NCBI GenBank assembly: GCA_014155875.1
Contig: JACEFZ010026865.1
Coordinates: forward strand, 636,501 to 700,500
Length of the DNA: 64,000 nt
Source: Cepaea nemoralis
Lineage: Eukaryota; Mollusca; Gastropoda; Stylommatophora; Helicidae
Reading direction: 5' to 3'
The notes below the pieces were generated by a model. The model worked only from the letters and a program-made list of their open reading frames with translations, was not told the DNA's origin and did no database searches. Position 1 is the stretch's first letter, and each line of letters opens with the position of its first letter. A program made the translations under genes and the position numbers. Positions 23,440 through 33,729 of this stretch are shown piece by piece.

Positions 23440-23524
<85 letters not shown>
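23440..23524. repeat. (TA)n tract between two head-to-head SINEs
   Basis: About 84 bp of TA joining the 5' ends of two SINE-A copies of opposite orientation. Confidence 0.97.
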
Positions 23525-23526
<2 letters not shown>

Positions 23527-23730
23527 ACCGTCTCCGTGGCCTAAAGGCTTGCCAGCGGTGACCGATTTAACAGCAGACCACATCGTGCTGGGGTTTTAGC
23601 GTGTTGGTATTGGAGCCGGTCGTTCAGAAATCAATGACAAACTACTGAACGTAAAACTTGCCCAGACATCAACAACAGCAGTAAAATGCTGGTGTTGACA
23701 GCGATGTACTGTAAATAGGATATACAATAT
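23525..23730 (+). mobile_element. SINE-A copy (+), full length
   Basis: Head ccgtctccgtggcctaaagg (A-box TGGCCTAAAGG), core tcagaaatcaatgacaaact, 3' end gtactgtaaataggatatac, followed by a GT run. Confidence 0.85.
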
Positions 23731-23733
23731 AAT

Positions 23734-23822
23734 ATTGTGTGTGTGTGTGTGTATGTGTGTGTGTGTGTGTACGTATATATGTGCGTGTGGGTGTGTATAC
23801 ACGTCTGTGGGTGTTTATGTGT
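23734..23822. repeat. (GT)n tract
   Basis: GT-rich microsatellite directly after the plus-strand SINE-A. Confidence 0.93.
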
Positions 23823-23867
23823 GTTGATCTTGACTTTATCGTTTTATATTTATAGAATCTGAAGCCC

Positions 23868-25725
23868 ATGATGAGTGTCAAGAAACGAAAGTATGACCTG
23901 TCTTATTTGAATTATGGATTCACAAATATCATCATCAACGGAGAAGAACGACCTGAGTGTGTTAATTTGTAGTAAAAGTTTGTCAAATGATTTTATGAAA
24001 CTGACACAGTTGAGGAATCATTTGTTGAATGTTCATCCTCAATACAAGGACAAGGACAAAACCTATTTTGAACGTCTTGGGAATGCTGTCAAAAGGATGA
24101 GACTGGATTTAACAGGGGTATTCCAAGAAACAAACCAAAAGGTTACTGAAGCTTCCTATGTCGTAGCACTGGAGATAGCGAAGCAGAAAAAACCACATAC
24201 AATCGGGGAATCTTTGATCAAACCTTGTTGTCTCAAGATGGTGGAAATTGTGTTGGGAAATGAATCAGAGAAAAAACTTGCAGCGGTTTCACTATCAAAC
24301 GACACTGTTCAAAGGAGGATCAGCGATATGGCCAATGACATCAAGGATCAAGTTGTGCAAGAGATCAAGTCTGCAGCATTTGGGCTCTATTCAATTCAAA
24401 TTGATGAATCGACTGATGTGGCATCGTGTTCTCAGTTGATAGTGTTTGCAAGGTATGTGCATTCAGGATCATTTAAAGAAGAACTTTTTTGTTCTCCTCT
24501 TGAAACAACTACCATGGCCTCTGATATTTTGGAAAAGGTTTCATCTTTCCTTGAATCAGAAAATCTTTTATGGGATAATATGTGTGGGTGCTGTACAGAT
24601 GGAGCACCAGCTATGTTGGGGACCAAATCAGGATTTCAAGTTAGTGTGAAGAAACGTGCCCCAAAAGTCAAAGGCATTCATTGCATGATCCATCGTCAAG
24701 CACTGGCCTCCAAAACACTTCCAGCTCCTTTGGAGAAGGTTTTGGATCAAACCGTTCAGATAGTGAATTTTATCAAAGGAGGAGCTCTCAACTCACGGCT
24801 TTTTAAGCAGTTATGCATTGACATGGATGCAGACCACCATTTGCTTCTTTTCCACACAAATGTTCAATAGCTGTCAAGAGGAAATGTAACTGTGCGAGTA
24901 TATGAGCTGAGAGACGAGCTCAAATTATTTTTTGAAGTTCAGGGTAAGATGGACTTTTTCGCCTGGCTGGATGATGAGGAATGGATCATGCGCCTTGCCT
25001 ATTTAGTTGATATTTTTGAGCAGTTGAATAAACTCAATCTTCAGATGCAAGGAAGGAATACAAATATCATACAATTTGTGGATGCCTTGAGAGCTTTTAT
25101 GAGCAAGCTGGAAAACTGGAAAAGAAAGGTCAATATGACAAATGTTGCAATGTTTGAGAAGCTGTCATCTGTTCTCGTTGTTGATGGTAAAGACCTAGTA
25201 CTTCCACAATTTGCAAAAAATGAAATTGTGCAGCATTTGACAGCGCTAGAAAATGAATTTGAGCGATATTTTCCTGAACTTAGTGATGATGAGCTGGATT
25301 TGGTGAGAAACCCATTCAAATTATCAGTTGAAAAAGTTTCTGATGATTGTCAAGATGAATTTCTGGAGCTGAAAAATGATTCGGGGGCAAGGGATGTGTT
25401 CAGTGAGAAACCAATTACGGGATTTTGGCCTTTAATGTGCGGTTCATACCCAAAAGTGGCAGAAAAAGCAATCCGTGCATTGCTTCCTTTTGCGTCAACA
25501 TATCTTTGTGAGTCAGACTTTTCATCTCTGCTAGAAATTAAAACGAAACGACGCAACAGATTAGATGTTGAAAACGATCTCCGTTGTGCCCTTTCAAGCA
25601 CTCCTCCGCGTATTTCAGAATTGCTGCGGGAAAAACAATCACAGTGTTCTCATTGGTTACAATTTTCATTCAAATTAAATTACGAATCTACAATATCCAG
25701 GTATTGTAATGAGCGTTTTGTTTGA
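23868..25725 (+). pseudogene. Buster/ZBED5-type hAT transposase, two lesions
   Basis: Start ATG 23868 (MMSVKKRKYDLSYLN), close behind a possible acceptor (tttatag). A BED finger follows, with the C..C pair at about 23955-23970 and LRNHLLNVH. An extra T near 23960 shifts the frame into 23914-24870, which reads IDESTDVASCSQLIVFARY, GCCTDGAPAMLG (RNase H-like core with catalytic Asp) and IHCMIHRQALASK. TAG at 24868-24870 stands where the family usually has Trp before LSRG. The same frame continues to 25725 with the hAT dimerisation end: WPLMCGSYPKVAEKAIRALL, FASTYLCESDFSSLLEIKTK. Otherwise nearly full length (about 610 codons). Confidence 0.9.
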
Positions 25726-26024
25726 TGAAGCACAATTTTCTGGCATCCTGGTGTCATCTATTAAACGTCAATTCTTTGACGTTTTAACTGTTTGTTTATT
25801 GTAGTATGATTAATGTGGTGTTTTAATAAAATATTGCGAATGTAAAAATGCTTCTATTTAAGTTTTAATATCCATCAGCATATTCATTTGCTATTAACTG
25901 TAGAAAACTACACTATAAAATGTATCTTTACATGTGAAGGTTATGTACAACTATGGAAGAAAATAAGTATTTTCACTATTATAGGCATGTTATTTTTAAT
26001 GCACCTTTTGAGGCTGACAATTTT

Positions 26025-26313
26025 GGAAAGTTGGAGGGGGGGGGGGGGGGAAATGACAGCCTGAACATATGGTGAAGGGGGGCACGGGCCAAAAAAGGTT
26101 GAGAACCACTGCATTATTATGTACACTGTGTAGGGGTGGGAGGGATTTTTAGGTAGGAAATACGAAAGGGGGGGGGGGGGGGGTGACGTCCTGAAAATAT
26201 GGTGAAGGGAGTCACGGGCCAAATTTTTAGGTAGAAAATATGAAAGGGGGGGGAATGACATTATGAAAATATGCTGAAGGGGGGAATGGGCTAAAAAAGG
26301 TTGAGAACCACTG
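26025..26313. repeat. Repeated hAT subterminal block with long G-runs
   Basis: gaaa(G)n-tgac, tatggtgaaggg and cgggcc recur about three times between 26030 and 26290, with G-runs of up to about 17. gttgagaaccactg occurs both at 26098-26111 and at the real end 26300-26313, so the end of the element has been partly duplicated. Confidence 0.8.
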
Positions 26314-26321
26314 CTCTAAAA

Positions 26322-27499
26322 GATGGCATTCTTACAAGGTACTACACCAAAGGTACCAGCACCACAGAGCAAACGGTGTTGCCAATCGAACACCGCAAAC
26401 AAGCCTTACATCTAGCACATGATATACCCTTTGCAGGGCATATGGCTTATTTGAAAACTAGATCTAGATTACTGACCCAGTTTTACTGGCCGAAATTCTG
26501 TAGTGATACCAAGCAATATTGCAAAACTTGTGACATCTGCCAGAAGATGGTCAAAAAAGGGTAAACACCCACAAGCTGAATTACAAATTACAGATTTAGC
26601 AAGTAGACCCTTCGAAAAGATCTCTGTCGACATTGTAGGTCCTCTAAACCATGTAACATCAAGAGGGAATAAGTTCATAATAACAATAATTGACCTCTGT
26701 AGTCGGTGCCCTGAGGCAATTCCACTTAAGAACATAACTGCCAAAGATGTAATGGAAGTTTTCTTCCATATTTTCTCTAGAGTAGGGTTTCCTGATACCA
26801 TCCTCTCAGATCGAGGAAGTCAGTTCATAGCTGCATCCACTCAAGCTTTTACTAGAATGTTAGGGGTTAAGCAATGCTTCAATAGCCCATACCACCCACA
26901 TTCTACGGGGAATCATAGAGAAGATGAATGGTGATCTCAAGCACATGTTCTCTAAAGTTACCCAGGAACATCCTGAAGCCTGGGATACTTATTTACCGGT
27001 CATATTATTTGCATATCACGAAGTACCTCATTCCAGCACAGATTTCTCACCATTTGAACTTGTATATGGTGCCAAACCACGCAGCCCATTATCTATATAC
27101 CATTCCATGTTAACTCAAAGTGTAACTGTACATAAACCAGTATCATCATATGAACATGTAACATCATTGCGTGAAAGGATAATGAAATCTTGTATGTTAG
27201 CTAAAGAAGCACTTAAACAGACTGGTGCTATTTACAGACAGTACGCAAACAGAGGAAATAGGACGATAACACTGACACCTGGACAAGACGTGCTACTTCT
27301 TTTGCCAAGCGACCGACATTTACTGACAGACTCATGGCAAGGACCATTCAAGGTACTAAGACAGATCTCGACTGTTGACTATGAGATTGCAGTTAAAGAC
27401 AAAAATAAAATATTTCACATCAACATGCTAAAACCATACTACAACAGAGACAAAGACCAAGATGAGACAGCAGCCAACACAATGATAGTTGACCACTAA
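26322..27499 (+). pseudogene. Gypsy integrase, two frameshifts and a terminal stop
   Basis: An H2C2 zinc-binding part (HDIPFAGH ... CKTCDICQK) is followed, after a one-base gain near 26560, by the core: ISVDIVGPL (first Asp), TILSDRGSQF (second Asp), and, after another gain in the G-run 26907-26910, the part with the catalytic Glu just before MNGDLKHMF. The end has GPFKVLRQISTVDYEI and FHINMLKPYY, the GPY/F-type module. TAA 27497-27499 ends it; the same frame goes on into RT. Confidence 0.88.
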
Positions 27500-28965
27500 G
27501 ATGATGAGGAGACCGACGAAATACTGACCCCATCACTTGACATGGAAAACAATTTGCAGGACATTAAAATAAACCCTAATCTGACTCAAACAGAGACCGA
27601 CAGTTGCAAACAACTGTTACAAGACTACAGTACCATTTTTTCTAATCATCCAGGACAATCAGACTTAGTGCATCATCACATTACTTTGACATCCAACACA
27701 CCAATAAAATGCAGACCATACTCCATCCCCATACATTACAAGGAAACATTACATCAGGAAATTATAGACTTAGAAAAAAATCACATCATCAGACGGTCAC
27801 AGTCACATTTTTGTTCACCGATAGTGATAGTGAGAAAGAAGGACAACACAATACGACTCTGTGTTGACTATAGAAAACTGAACAAAATTACGCAGTTGGA
27901 TTTAGAACCAATGAGCAACTGTGAAGACATACTGACGGAACTGACACACTCTAGATACTTTACAAAACTGGACATGACAAAAGGGTATTTGCAAATACCG
28001 GTGGATGAACAGAGCATACACCTGATAGCATTTGCCACACCCTGGGGTCTATACGAATGGTGCAAACTGCCATTCGGGCTAGTAAATTCCCCCGCAACAT
28101 TCGTAAGGATGACAAGACTGCTTCTGACAGACATATCTAATATCTCCTACATGGACGACATTTGTCTACATACAAAGACAATGACAGACCATATAACAAT
28201 ATTACAGCTGACATTTGACCGCATCAGACAACATGGACTGACAGTCAAACCATCAAAAGTTGACATAGCCTACCAAGAAATCTCCTTTTTGGGCTATAAA
28301 ATCTGTAACGGCTTTGTCACGACTGACGATAACATCGTGTCAAAAATTCTTAAATTGTCGCTTCCGACGACCAAGAAAGAAGTTCGAAGTGTCCTAGGTC
28401 TGTTGAATTACTACAGACAGTTTATACCAAATTTTGCAGAGTTGACCGAGTGTTTTACTAACTTACTAACGAAAGACCAACCAAACAAAATTGTGAACAG
28501 CGAATGCCTAAGACCTGCATTATCAAAAGTATTGTCTTATTTCTCTAATAATCCCATTCTTAAGTTGCCAAATTTGGATATTATTTTCAGATTAAGAACA
28601 GACGCGAGCTCCGTGGCGATTGGGGCAGTATTACTACAGGAATATGACCATATTCTCCATCCTGTATACTACCTGAGCCGCAAACTAAAACAGAGGGAAC
28701 GAAATTGGTCCACCCCTCAAATTGAGGCCCTTGCCCTTGTGTATGCAGTTACGAAATTATCCAGATTCCTCCTTGGGAGGCACTTTATAGTTGAAACCGA
28801 CAATAGTCCGTTAACAATCATCACATCGGGAGCTCCTACCAACCACATGATTGCACGTTGGTCACTATTGCTCCAAGATTACAGTTTTGAAGTCAGACAT
28901 ATTCCAGGGAACACAGAATACGATTAGCTGATCTTCTATCCCGATGTCCTGACGACACCCAGTAG
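27500..28965 (+). pseudogene. Gypsy reverse transcriptase and RNase H, long open frame
   Basis: Open from 27500 (first ATG 27542) to 28927. RT motifs: KKDNTIRLCVDYRKLN, FTKLDMTKGYLQIPV (catalytic Asp), FGLVNSPATF, ISYMDDICL (YMDD), FLGYKI. RNase H: LRTDASSVAIGAVL, IEALALVYAVTKLSRFLLGRH, VETDNSPL, with the D, E, D residues in place, then RHIPGN. One missing base near 28926 shifts the frame; the usual ADLLSR ending is found in the next frame to TAG 28963-28965. Best-preserved coding domain of the element. Confidence 0.92.
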
Positions 28966-30266
28966 CCTAACTACGTCTGAGTGCAATGTGTCAGAGCACT
29001 CAAATCACACAGCCAATAATGAAAGTGTTTCAGATAAGCTGTGGGAAATGTGATAGGGACCAGGTCCCAGTGTAAATATAGTTATATTTTAGAAATTAGT
29101 GTGATAATTGTAGTGTATACATGTGTAGAATGTGTTAGAAAGGAAACATTATTTATTGTAAATATTATGAAACAATAACAAACAGTGCTACATGAGTTCA
29201 AAACTTACTTCAGTTGAACGATCTGATTTATCCGTGGTACCTGCCAACCGGAGATGTTCCGATAGTATTTTAATCCATGTGAAAGAAACTGTGACATTTA
29301 AATTTCTACAGAACACTTTAATCCATATATCCAAAGAAATATTGAATCCACCAGCTGTTTCTAAGAACTGTGTATTCCGATCATTGTTACAACATCCATG
29401 CGGAACAACACTGTGTTAATAACATCCGATACACTCAGCTGTGTGTGTACTTCCGGTAGTTAGAAATTTAATCAAAAAGTTAGCAGACGACAAACTAATG
29501 TTCACAAAGAAGTGACGAATGCAATACACTTTGTGAGCGTAAATTTTCCATATACAAATTGTATGTGAGGATTTTCATAATTGTGATCTGAGAATCATAA
29601 CTTGATTAACTTGTTCACCATAGCAACATTTAGTTCACTATTGTAAAGAAGCATCAATTTATGACGCTTAGAAATAATTAACAAATGTAATTTATTTTAT
29701 TTGAAAGTACGTTGAAATTATCTCCCATAAATTTTGAATTGTTTCACAGATTACACCAAAGGGGAACAATTGTAATTAGTAGTGATGTGTAATATAGATA
29801 GAAACCTTCTTCATGTTGCCAGATTGGCAACACTCCAAGATGACGTCAGCTATGTATGGAAGAAATTGCCGAAGTTGTAGACCAACATGAGATGTTCCTA
29901 CCAAGTCTGGGTGGGACTCAAATGTTGGAGTCGTCTCATATCGGGACGGCTCGCAGTCTAACCTGACGTTTCGACGTGTTTGTAATTTTTGTTTATTGGT
30001 TGCGAGGTAATTGCGTGTTTTGCTGATAGCTACCGGACTAGCTGTGTCAGATTACAACTGACGTGATAATCCATCGAGATGATTGTACTTGAGAAGTGTT
30101 GCTTCTTGACATCATGTGAGAGTGTGTGGATATAACTTACGATACCTACATATTTCAATTAAACCAAAGTCAAGTCCGATGACAAATAATGGGTAGATTC
30201 TGACAGGGTTAATGAATAAGCCCAAATTTACAGAGAGCTTACATGAAAGGATTCTCCTTTCATGGA
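28966..30266. other. Non-coding 3' part of the gypsy element
   Basis: 1.3 kb between the pol end and the polypurine tract, without an env-like or other long frame. I see no transmembrane-type ORF here. Confidence 0.6.
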
Positions 30267-30283
30267 ACGGAAAGCGGGGAGAG
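30267..30283 (+). promoter_or_regulatory. Polypurine tract of the gypsy element
   Basis: aacggaaagcggggagag-type purine run directly before the TG of the LTR; the expected plus-strand priming site. Confidence 0.8.
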
Positions 30284-30750
30284 TGTCATAATCTCCCCTG
30301 TAGTTGTACCGCGTCGTCGTCAACAATGCCTGACGAATACGGTCCACCTGTCCACAGGTCCACCTGTGAGCGGGACTAACCTGGGCAACGGTCAGTCCGT
30401 ACATGCGTGAGACATGAAGTTCACACAGGGACACAATCCCGACTGGCGAGAACTCACAGCGGGGAATAGATAGACGGCTTGGAACTGTTGTACAGTGCAG
30501 ACGGGTTTGAGAGAAGCTCGTATGAATTGAGTGTATGAACGCGAATCGATAGAAAACCTTGTGTGAGTATAAGAGACTGTGCGACTGTGGTGTAGGGTTG
30601 TGAGTTCCATTGTATTTATTTATCTATTACTTGTAGTGCGGCATCAATATTGTAATGGCGAGATGCCTGAACTGATTGTGTTACGTGAGAAGCATGAATA
30701 AAGTGTTTGAATTAGTGTTGCAGTGTGTCACGTCAAGTCATTCTGTGACA
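30284..30750 (+). mobile_element. 3' LTR of the gypsy element (467 bp)
   Basis: Begins tgtcataatctc and ends cattctgtgaca, with a 5-bp inverted terminal repeat TGTCA/TGACA. A poly(A) signal aataaa lies near 30698. No second copy of this LTR was found in the window. Confidence 0.8.
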
Positions 30751-30944
30751 GTGTTTGTATCACATGTGTTAGGAAGTACGAGCCTGAGTTATTGCTAAAT
30801 GCAAGAACCTGACAGTATACCTTGTAATTATATCAGGTTGGCCTGAAATAAATGATAAAAGAACCATATGCACAACTGATGTTTCTTTGAGTGCGTATGA
30901 AGAAGCTAGAGTGCCTGTGTGCGACGTAAGACATTGACAGTGTT

Positions 30945-31115
30945 GTTAGCTTTCCCTATTAACAGTGTCTCTCACCATCAGGCAAACCCACTCTGACTTC
31001 AAAGGTACTTGTAATTAACATGCCCAAGTCAAGGACGACAGGTCAACATTTTAGTCCAGCTGTCTGGTGTAGGGGTTGAACCGCTTACCTCGGCATCAGC
31101 ACACCAGATGTTTAA
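30945..31115 (-). mobile_element. SINE-B copy (-)
   Basis: Same repeat as 9370-9545. Sense orientation has gaggtaagcggttcaacccc, a plausible Pol III B box near the 5' end, at the complement of about 31078-31090. Confidence 0.6.
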
Positions 31116-31575
31116 GAACACTCTGTTCTTATCTGTTCGGCCATGTGGACCTGCGAATCTGCAGAATGAAATCCCGCTGACGACACCACTTGAAGCCGGG
31201 GTCTTTGGGGAGTGTCTGCTGCCCTTCCAGATGTCATTCTCTGTCCAGTATTCTTGATCCTCATGTCCTCCTCTACTACTGACTTGTACTTGACTCATTC
31301 ACTCCTAAACACTCCTCAAGTACCGCTTCTTCATAGGATCGATTAAGCATATATGCTCCACACAGGATTATACTTAAGTTATATTATCATGTTAATCATC
31401 TTCAAGTGCCTTGCCAGCTGAGTGCGCGATAATGGCATTCAGAAATACCAGCATATGTACTGATATAATGCTAGAGTCTGGGAGCTATGGAGACACATGA
31501 TCACCCACACCAGTGGTCAAGGCAGTAGATGATGACTGTGTACATCTCGTGATATCTGTTATTATATTTAACATT
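31116..31575. other. Intron 2 sequence before exon 3
   Basis: Nothing recognised. Confidence 0.5.
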
Positions 31576-31589
31576 TCTGCTATTTTCAG

Positions 31590-31672
31590 ATGATAACAAA
31601 GTTGTAACACTAACAGTAACTGACTTGGACTTGCAGCAACCTAGATATGACCATTGCTTTGATAAATTGACG
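31590..31672 (+). CDS. Exon 3: middle of CUB-B
   Basis: The acceptor is tattttcag ending at 31589; the donor is gtatgt at 31673. Two bases complete the codon from exon 2 and 27 codons follow, ending in phase 0. It reads KVVTLTVTDLDLQQ, the central CUB strands, then YDHCFDKLT with Cys3. The reading continues directly into IYDG of exon 4. The 3' end of this exon and its donor are the first unit of a seven-copy 77-bp array. Using the second donor would place a TGA in frame, so the first donor is the one that keeps the protein open. Confidence 0.85.
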
Positions 31673-32164
31673 GTATGTATGACAAGTTTCTCATTGCGTG
31701 CTGATTGGTCCATTAACTTCACCATGGCCGTTGCCATGATAAATTGACGGTATGTATGACAAGTTACTCACTGCATGCTGATTGGTCCATTAACTTCACC
31801 ATGGCCGTTGCCATGATAAATTGACGGTATGTATGACAAGTTACTCACTGCGTGCTGATTGGTCCATTAACTTCACCATGGCCGTCGCCATGATAAATTG
31901 ACGGTATGTATGACAAGTTACTCACTGCGTGCTGATTGGTCCATTAACTTCACCATGGCCGTTGCCATGATAAATTGACGGTATGTATGACAAGTTACTC
32001 ACTGCATGCTGATTGGTCCATTAACTTCACCATGGCCGTTGCCATGATAAATTGACGGTATGTATGACAAGTTACTCACTGCATGCTGATTGGTCCATTA
32101 ACTTCACCATGGCCGTTGCCATGATAAATTGACGGTATGTATGACAAGTTACTCACTGCCTGGT
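31661..32164. repeat. 77-bp array, seven copies, each with a splice donor
   Basis: GATAAATTGACGgtatgt recurs at exactly 77-bp steps (starts 31661, 31738, 31815, 31892, 31969, 32046, 32123). Each unit carries the last 12 bases of exon 3 and about 65 bases of intron, with near-identical sequence, and all seven keep the gtatgt donor. Each unit also holds an inverted CCAAT motif (ctgattggtcc). 77 is not a multiple of three. Confidence 0.97.
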
Positions 32165-32333
32165 GATTGGTCCATCAAATTGCAGGGCTGGCACCATATA
32201 CCCAATCCAACTCAAGGCTGGGACATGGGTCCTGTATGCCCCATGTGCCATATTAAACAGCAGCCTGGAATAGAGAGAAGTATAGTCATTGAAAGCAGAA
32301 TTCCTGGGAAAAGAGGCAAGGATTGAGCAACAT

Positions 32334-32425
32334 GACAGTGAATACAGGACAGTACAGACACTAGAACATGGGAATACACGACAGTGAATACAGGACAGTA
32401 CAGACACTAGGCCATGGGAATACAT
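32334..32425. repeat. 46-bp tandem duplication
   Basis: gacagtgaatacaggacagt begins at 32334 and 32380; two copies of 46 bp. Confidence 0.92.
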
Positions 32426-32548
32426 GAGGTAGTAAAAGGGTGATTGATCAGAACTTCTTCCTGTGACATTGATTAACCATGCAAAAACTTGTCAATGACA
32501 CCATACAGTTATTTGCATTGCACGGTTTTGTCAAGCCTGTGGCGCATA

Positions 32549-33478
32549 CGAGGGGAAGTCAATAAGTAAGCCACAAACGGTTGTAGAAAAATAACTAAAT
32601 ATGATAACAGCTTCAAACCAGTTTATTTTTATACATACATTGTCCATTTATTTCTCAACATAATTTCCACCATTATTGATGCACTTATCCCATCGTTTTA
32701 TCAATCCTCCCAAACCCGCTGCATAGAAAAGTGTCCCCTCTTCTCATTTACCTAAAATCCCACAGAGCTGTGTGACTTATTTATTGATTGTTCCTCGTAA
32801 CTTTTTCTACCCAGCTACCGCTTTACTGCCATGTCGTAAGTCGTTCTTCGCTGTGTTTTGCCATGTGGAAATATATTAGAACTTACGAAAGTAACTGGCT
32901 CATTCAAAACGGCGTAACAATAACAGTTAATGAATTTGCTGAAGAAACCTTGAAATATGAAGTAACCATCAGATCGCAGGAAATGTAACACCGCTTTATT
33001 ACGGCGTTAACAGCATTATAATACATTTTGTTGTGACCATTAGATTTCCCGTTGTTGCTGGGATGGCATCTAATATAAGCGTGCACTAACCTTTATGTAA
33101 TGTACACTGTTTTGAATTTTCCTTATCGTCACTCAGTAATACTTTCCTTTCTTAGTTCATTCAGGTCGTCGTCCTTGCTGTCATCTTCCTCCGATTCTGT
33201 CTGTCTAGAGTTTGCCCATCGTTCTTAAATCCATGGCGTTTCAATATAAGCTTCTAGCTGTGCTTAGCTTGGAGTGAGTCCACTGCTAGCCTTCAAACGA
33301 TCCAATAGCCACACCAAGTTGTTCTCCAAATCGAATCCATGCCCGTTCACCTTGATTGTCGTATGATTTCGTTGTAACGCTAGCTTTGGTGTAACGTATA
33401 TTCGTCTCCCATAGTTTCCATGCACTGTTTACTTAGAGAGTTCCTTCCATTTGTGGCTTTCATATTGACTTCCCCTCG
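32549..33478 (-). mobile_element. Mariner deletion derivative (930 bp) with TA duplication
   Basis: Ends cgaggggaagtcaata and its complement (about 30 bp similar, including aagccacaaa.gg) are flanked by TA at 32547-32548 and 33479-33480. On the minus strand 32655-32715 reads LIKRWDKCINNGGNYVEK then stop, the characteristic C-terminus of mariner transposases. The rest of the transposase is gone; the interior is unrecognised. Confidence 0.88.
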
Positions 33479-33504
33479 TATATCCGACTTTGACAAACAT
33501 TTTC

Positions 33505-33722
33505 TTGGGGTTTGCTTTCCCCAGCCTTTGACTGCCCCCTGTCTACCCACAAGGCAGCAGGTTTGTGTATCACTTCATCTGGTTTCTATCTCTTGACTTG
33601 TCTGACATGGGAGACTCTACCAGTAACTCTTGGAGTAATTAGAACCGCAGGCTTCTCCACCACTTCAAAGTGGAGACATATAAGAGGGACAACCTTCTGT
33701 GAGTTAATTCCCTCACTCATCA
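33505..33722. repeat. Dispersed repeat (shared with 42300-42505)
   Basis: Shared words include gactgc, ctacc...gcagcaggtt and a caccac.....aaggtggagacacat stretch. Possibly a LINE untranslated end; not identified. Confidence 0.45.
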
Positions 33723-33729
33723 TCATCAT

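Larger units (their letters stand above)
22634..26313 (+). mobile_element. hAT transposon (Buster-like) inserted in the gypsy pol
   Basis: Ends cagtggttctcaatcgg and gaaccactg are inverted; duplications ctctaaaa at 22626-22633 and 26314-26321 are perfect and fit nnnTAnnn. Removing the element and one duplication restores the gypsy frame. It carries a transposase pseudogene, two SINE-A copies with TA runs, and long C- and G-runs in its subterminal parts. Confidence 0.95.
22061..30750 (+). mobile_element. Ty3/gypsy retrotransposon, integrase before RT (Gmr1-like order), broken
   Basis: Order on +: protease end (22079-22633), interrupting hAT (22634-26313), zinc-binding and integrase (26322-27499), reverse transcriptase and RNase H (27500-28965), 1.3-kb non-coding part, polypurine tract, 3' LTR. 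Integrase and RT are in the same frame with a single TAA between them, so they look like one polyprotein. This order is copia-like, while the RT is of the gypsy type; it is known for Gmr1-group elements. Lesions seen: hAT insertion, one-base gains near 26560 and 26907-26910, TAA at 27497, one-base loss near 28926. No 5' LTR found. Confidence 0.85.

Noticed and set aside
23043..23599. Frames with poly-(Ile-Tyr)
   Set aside because: Translation of (TA)n runs joined to SINE sequence.
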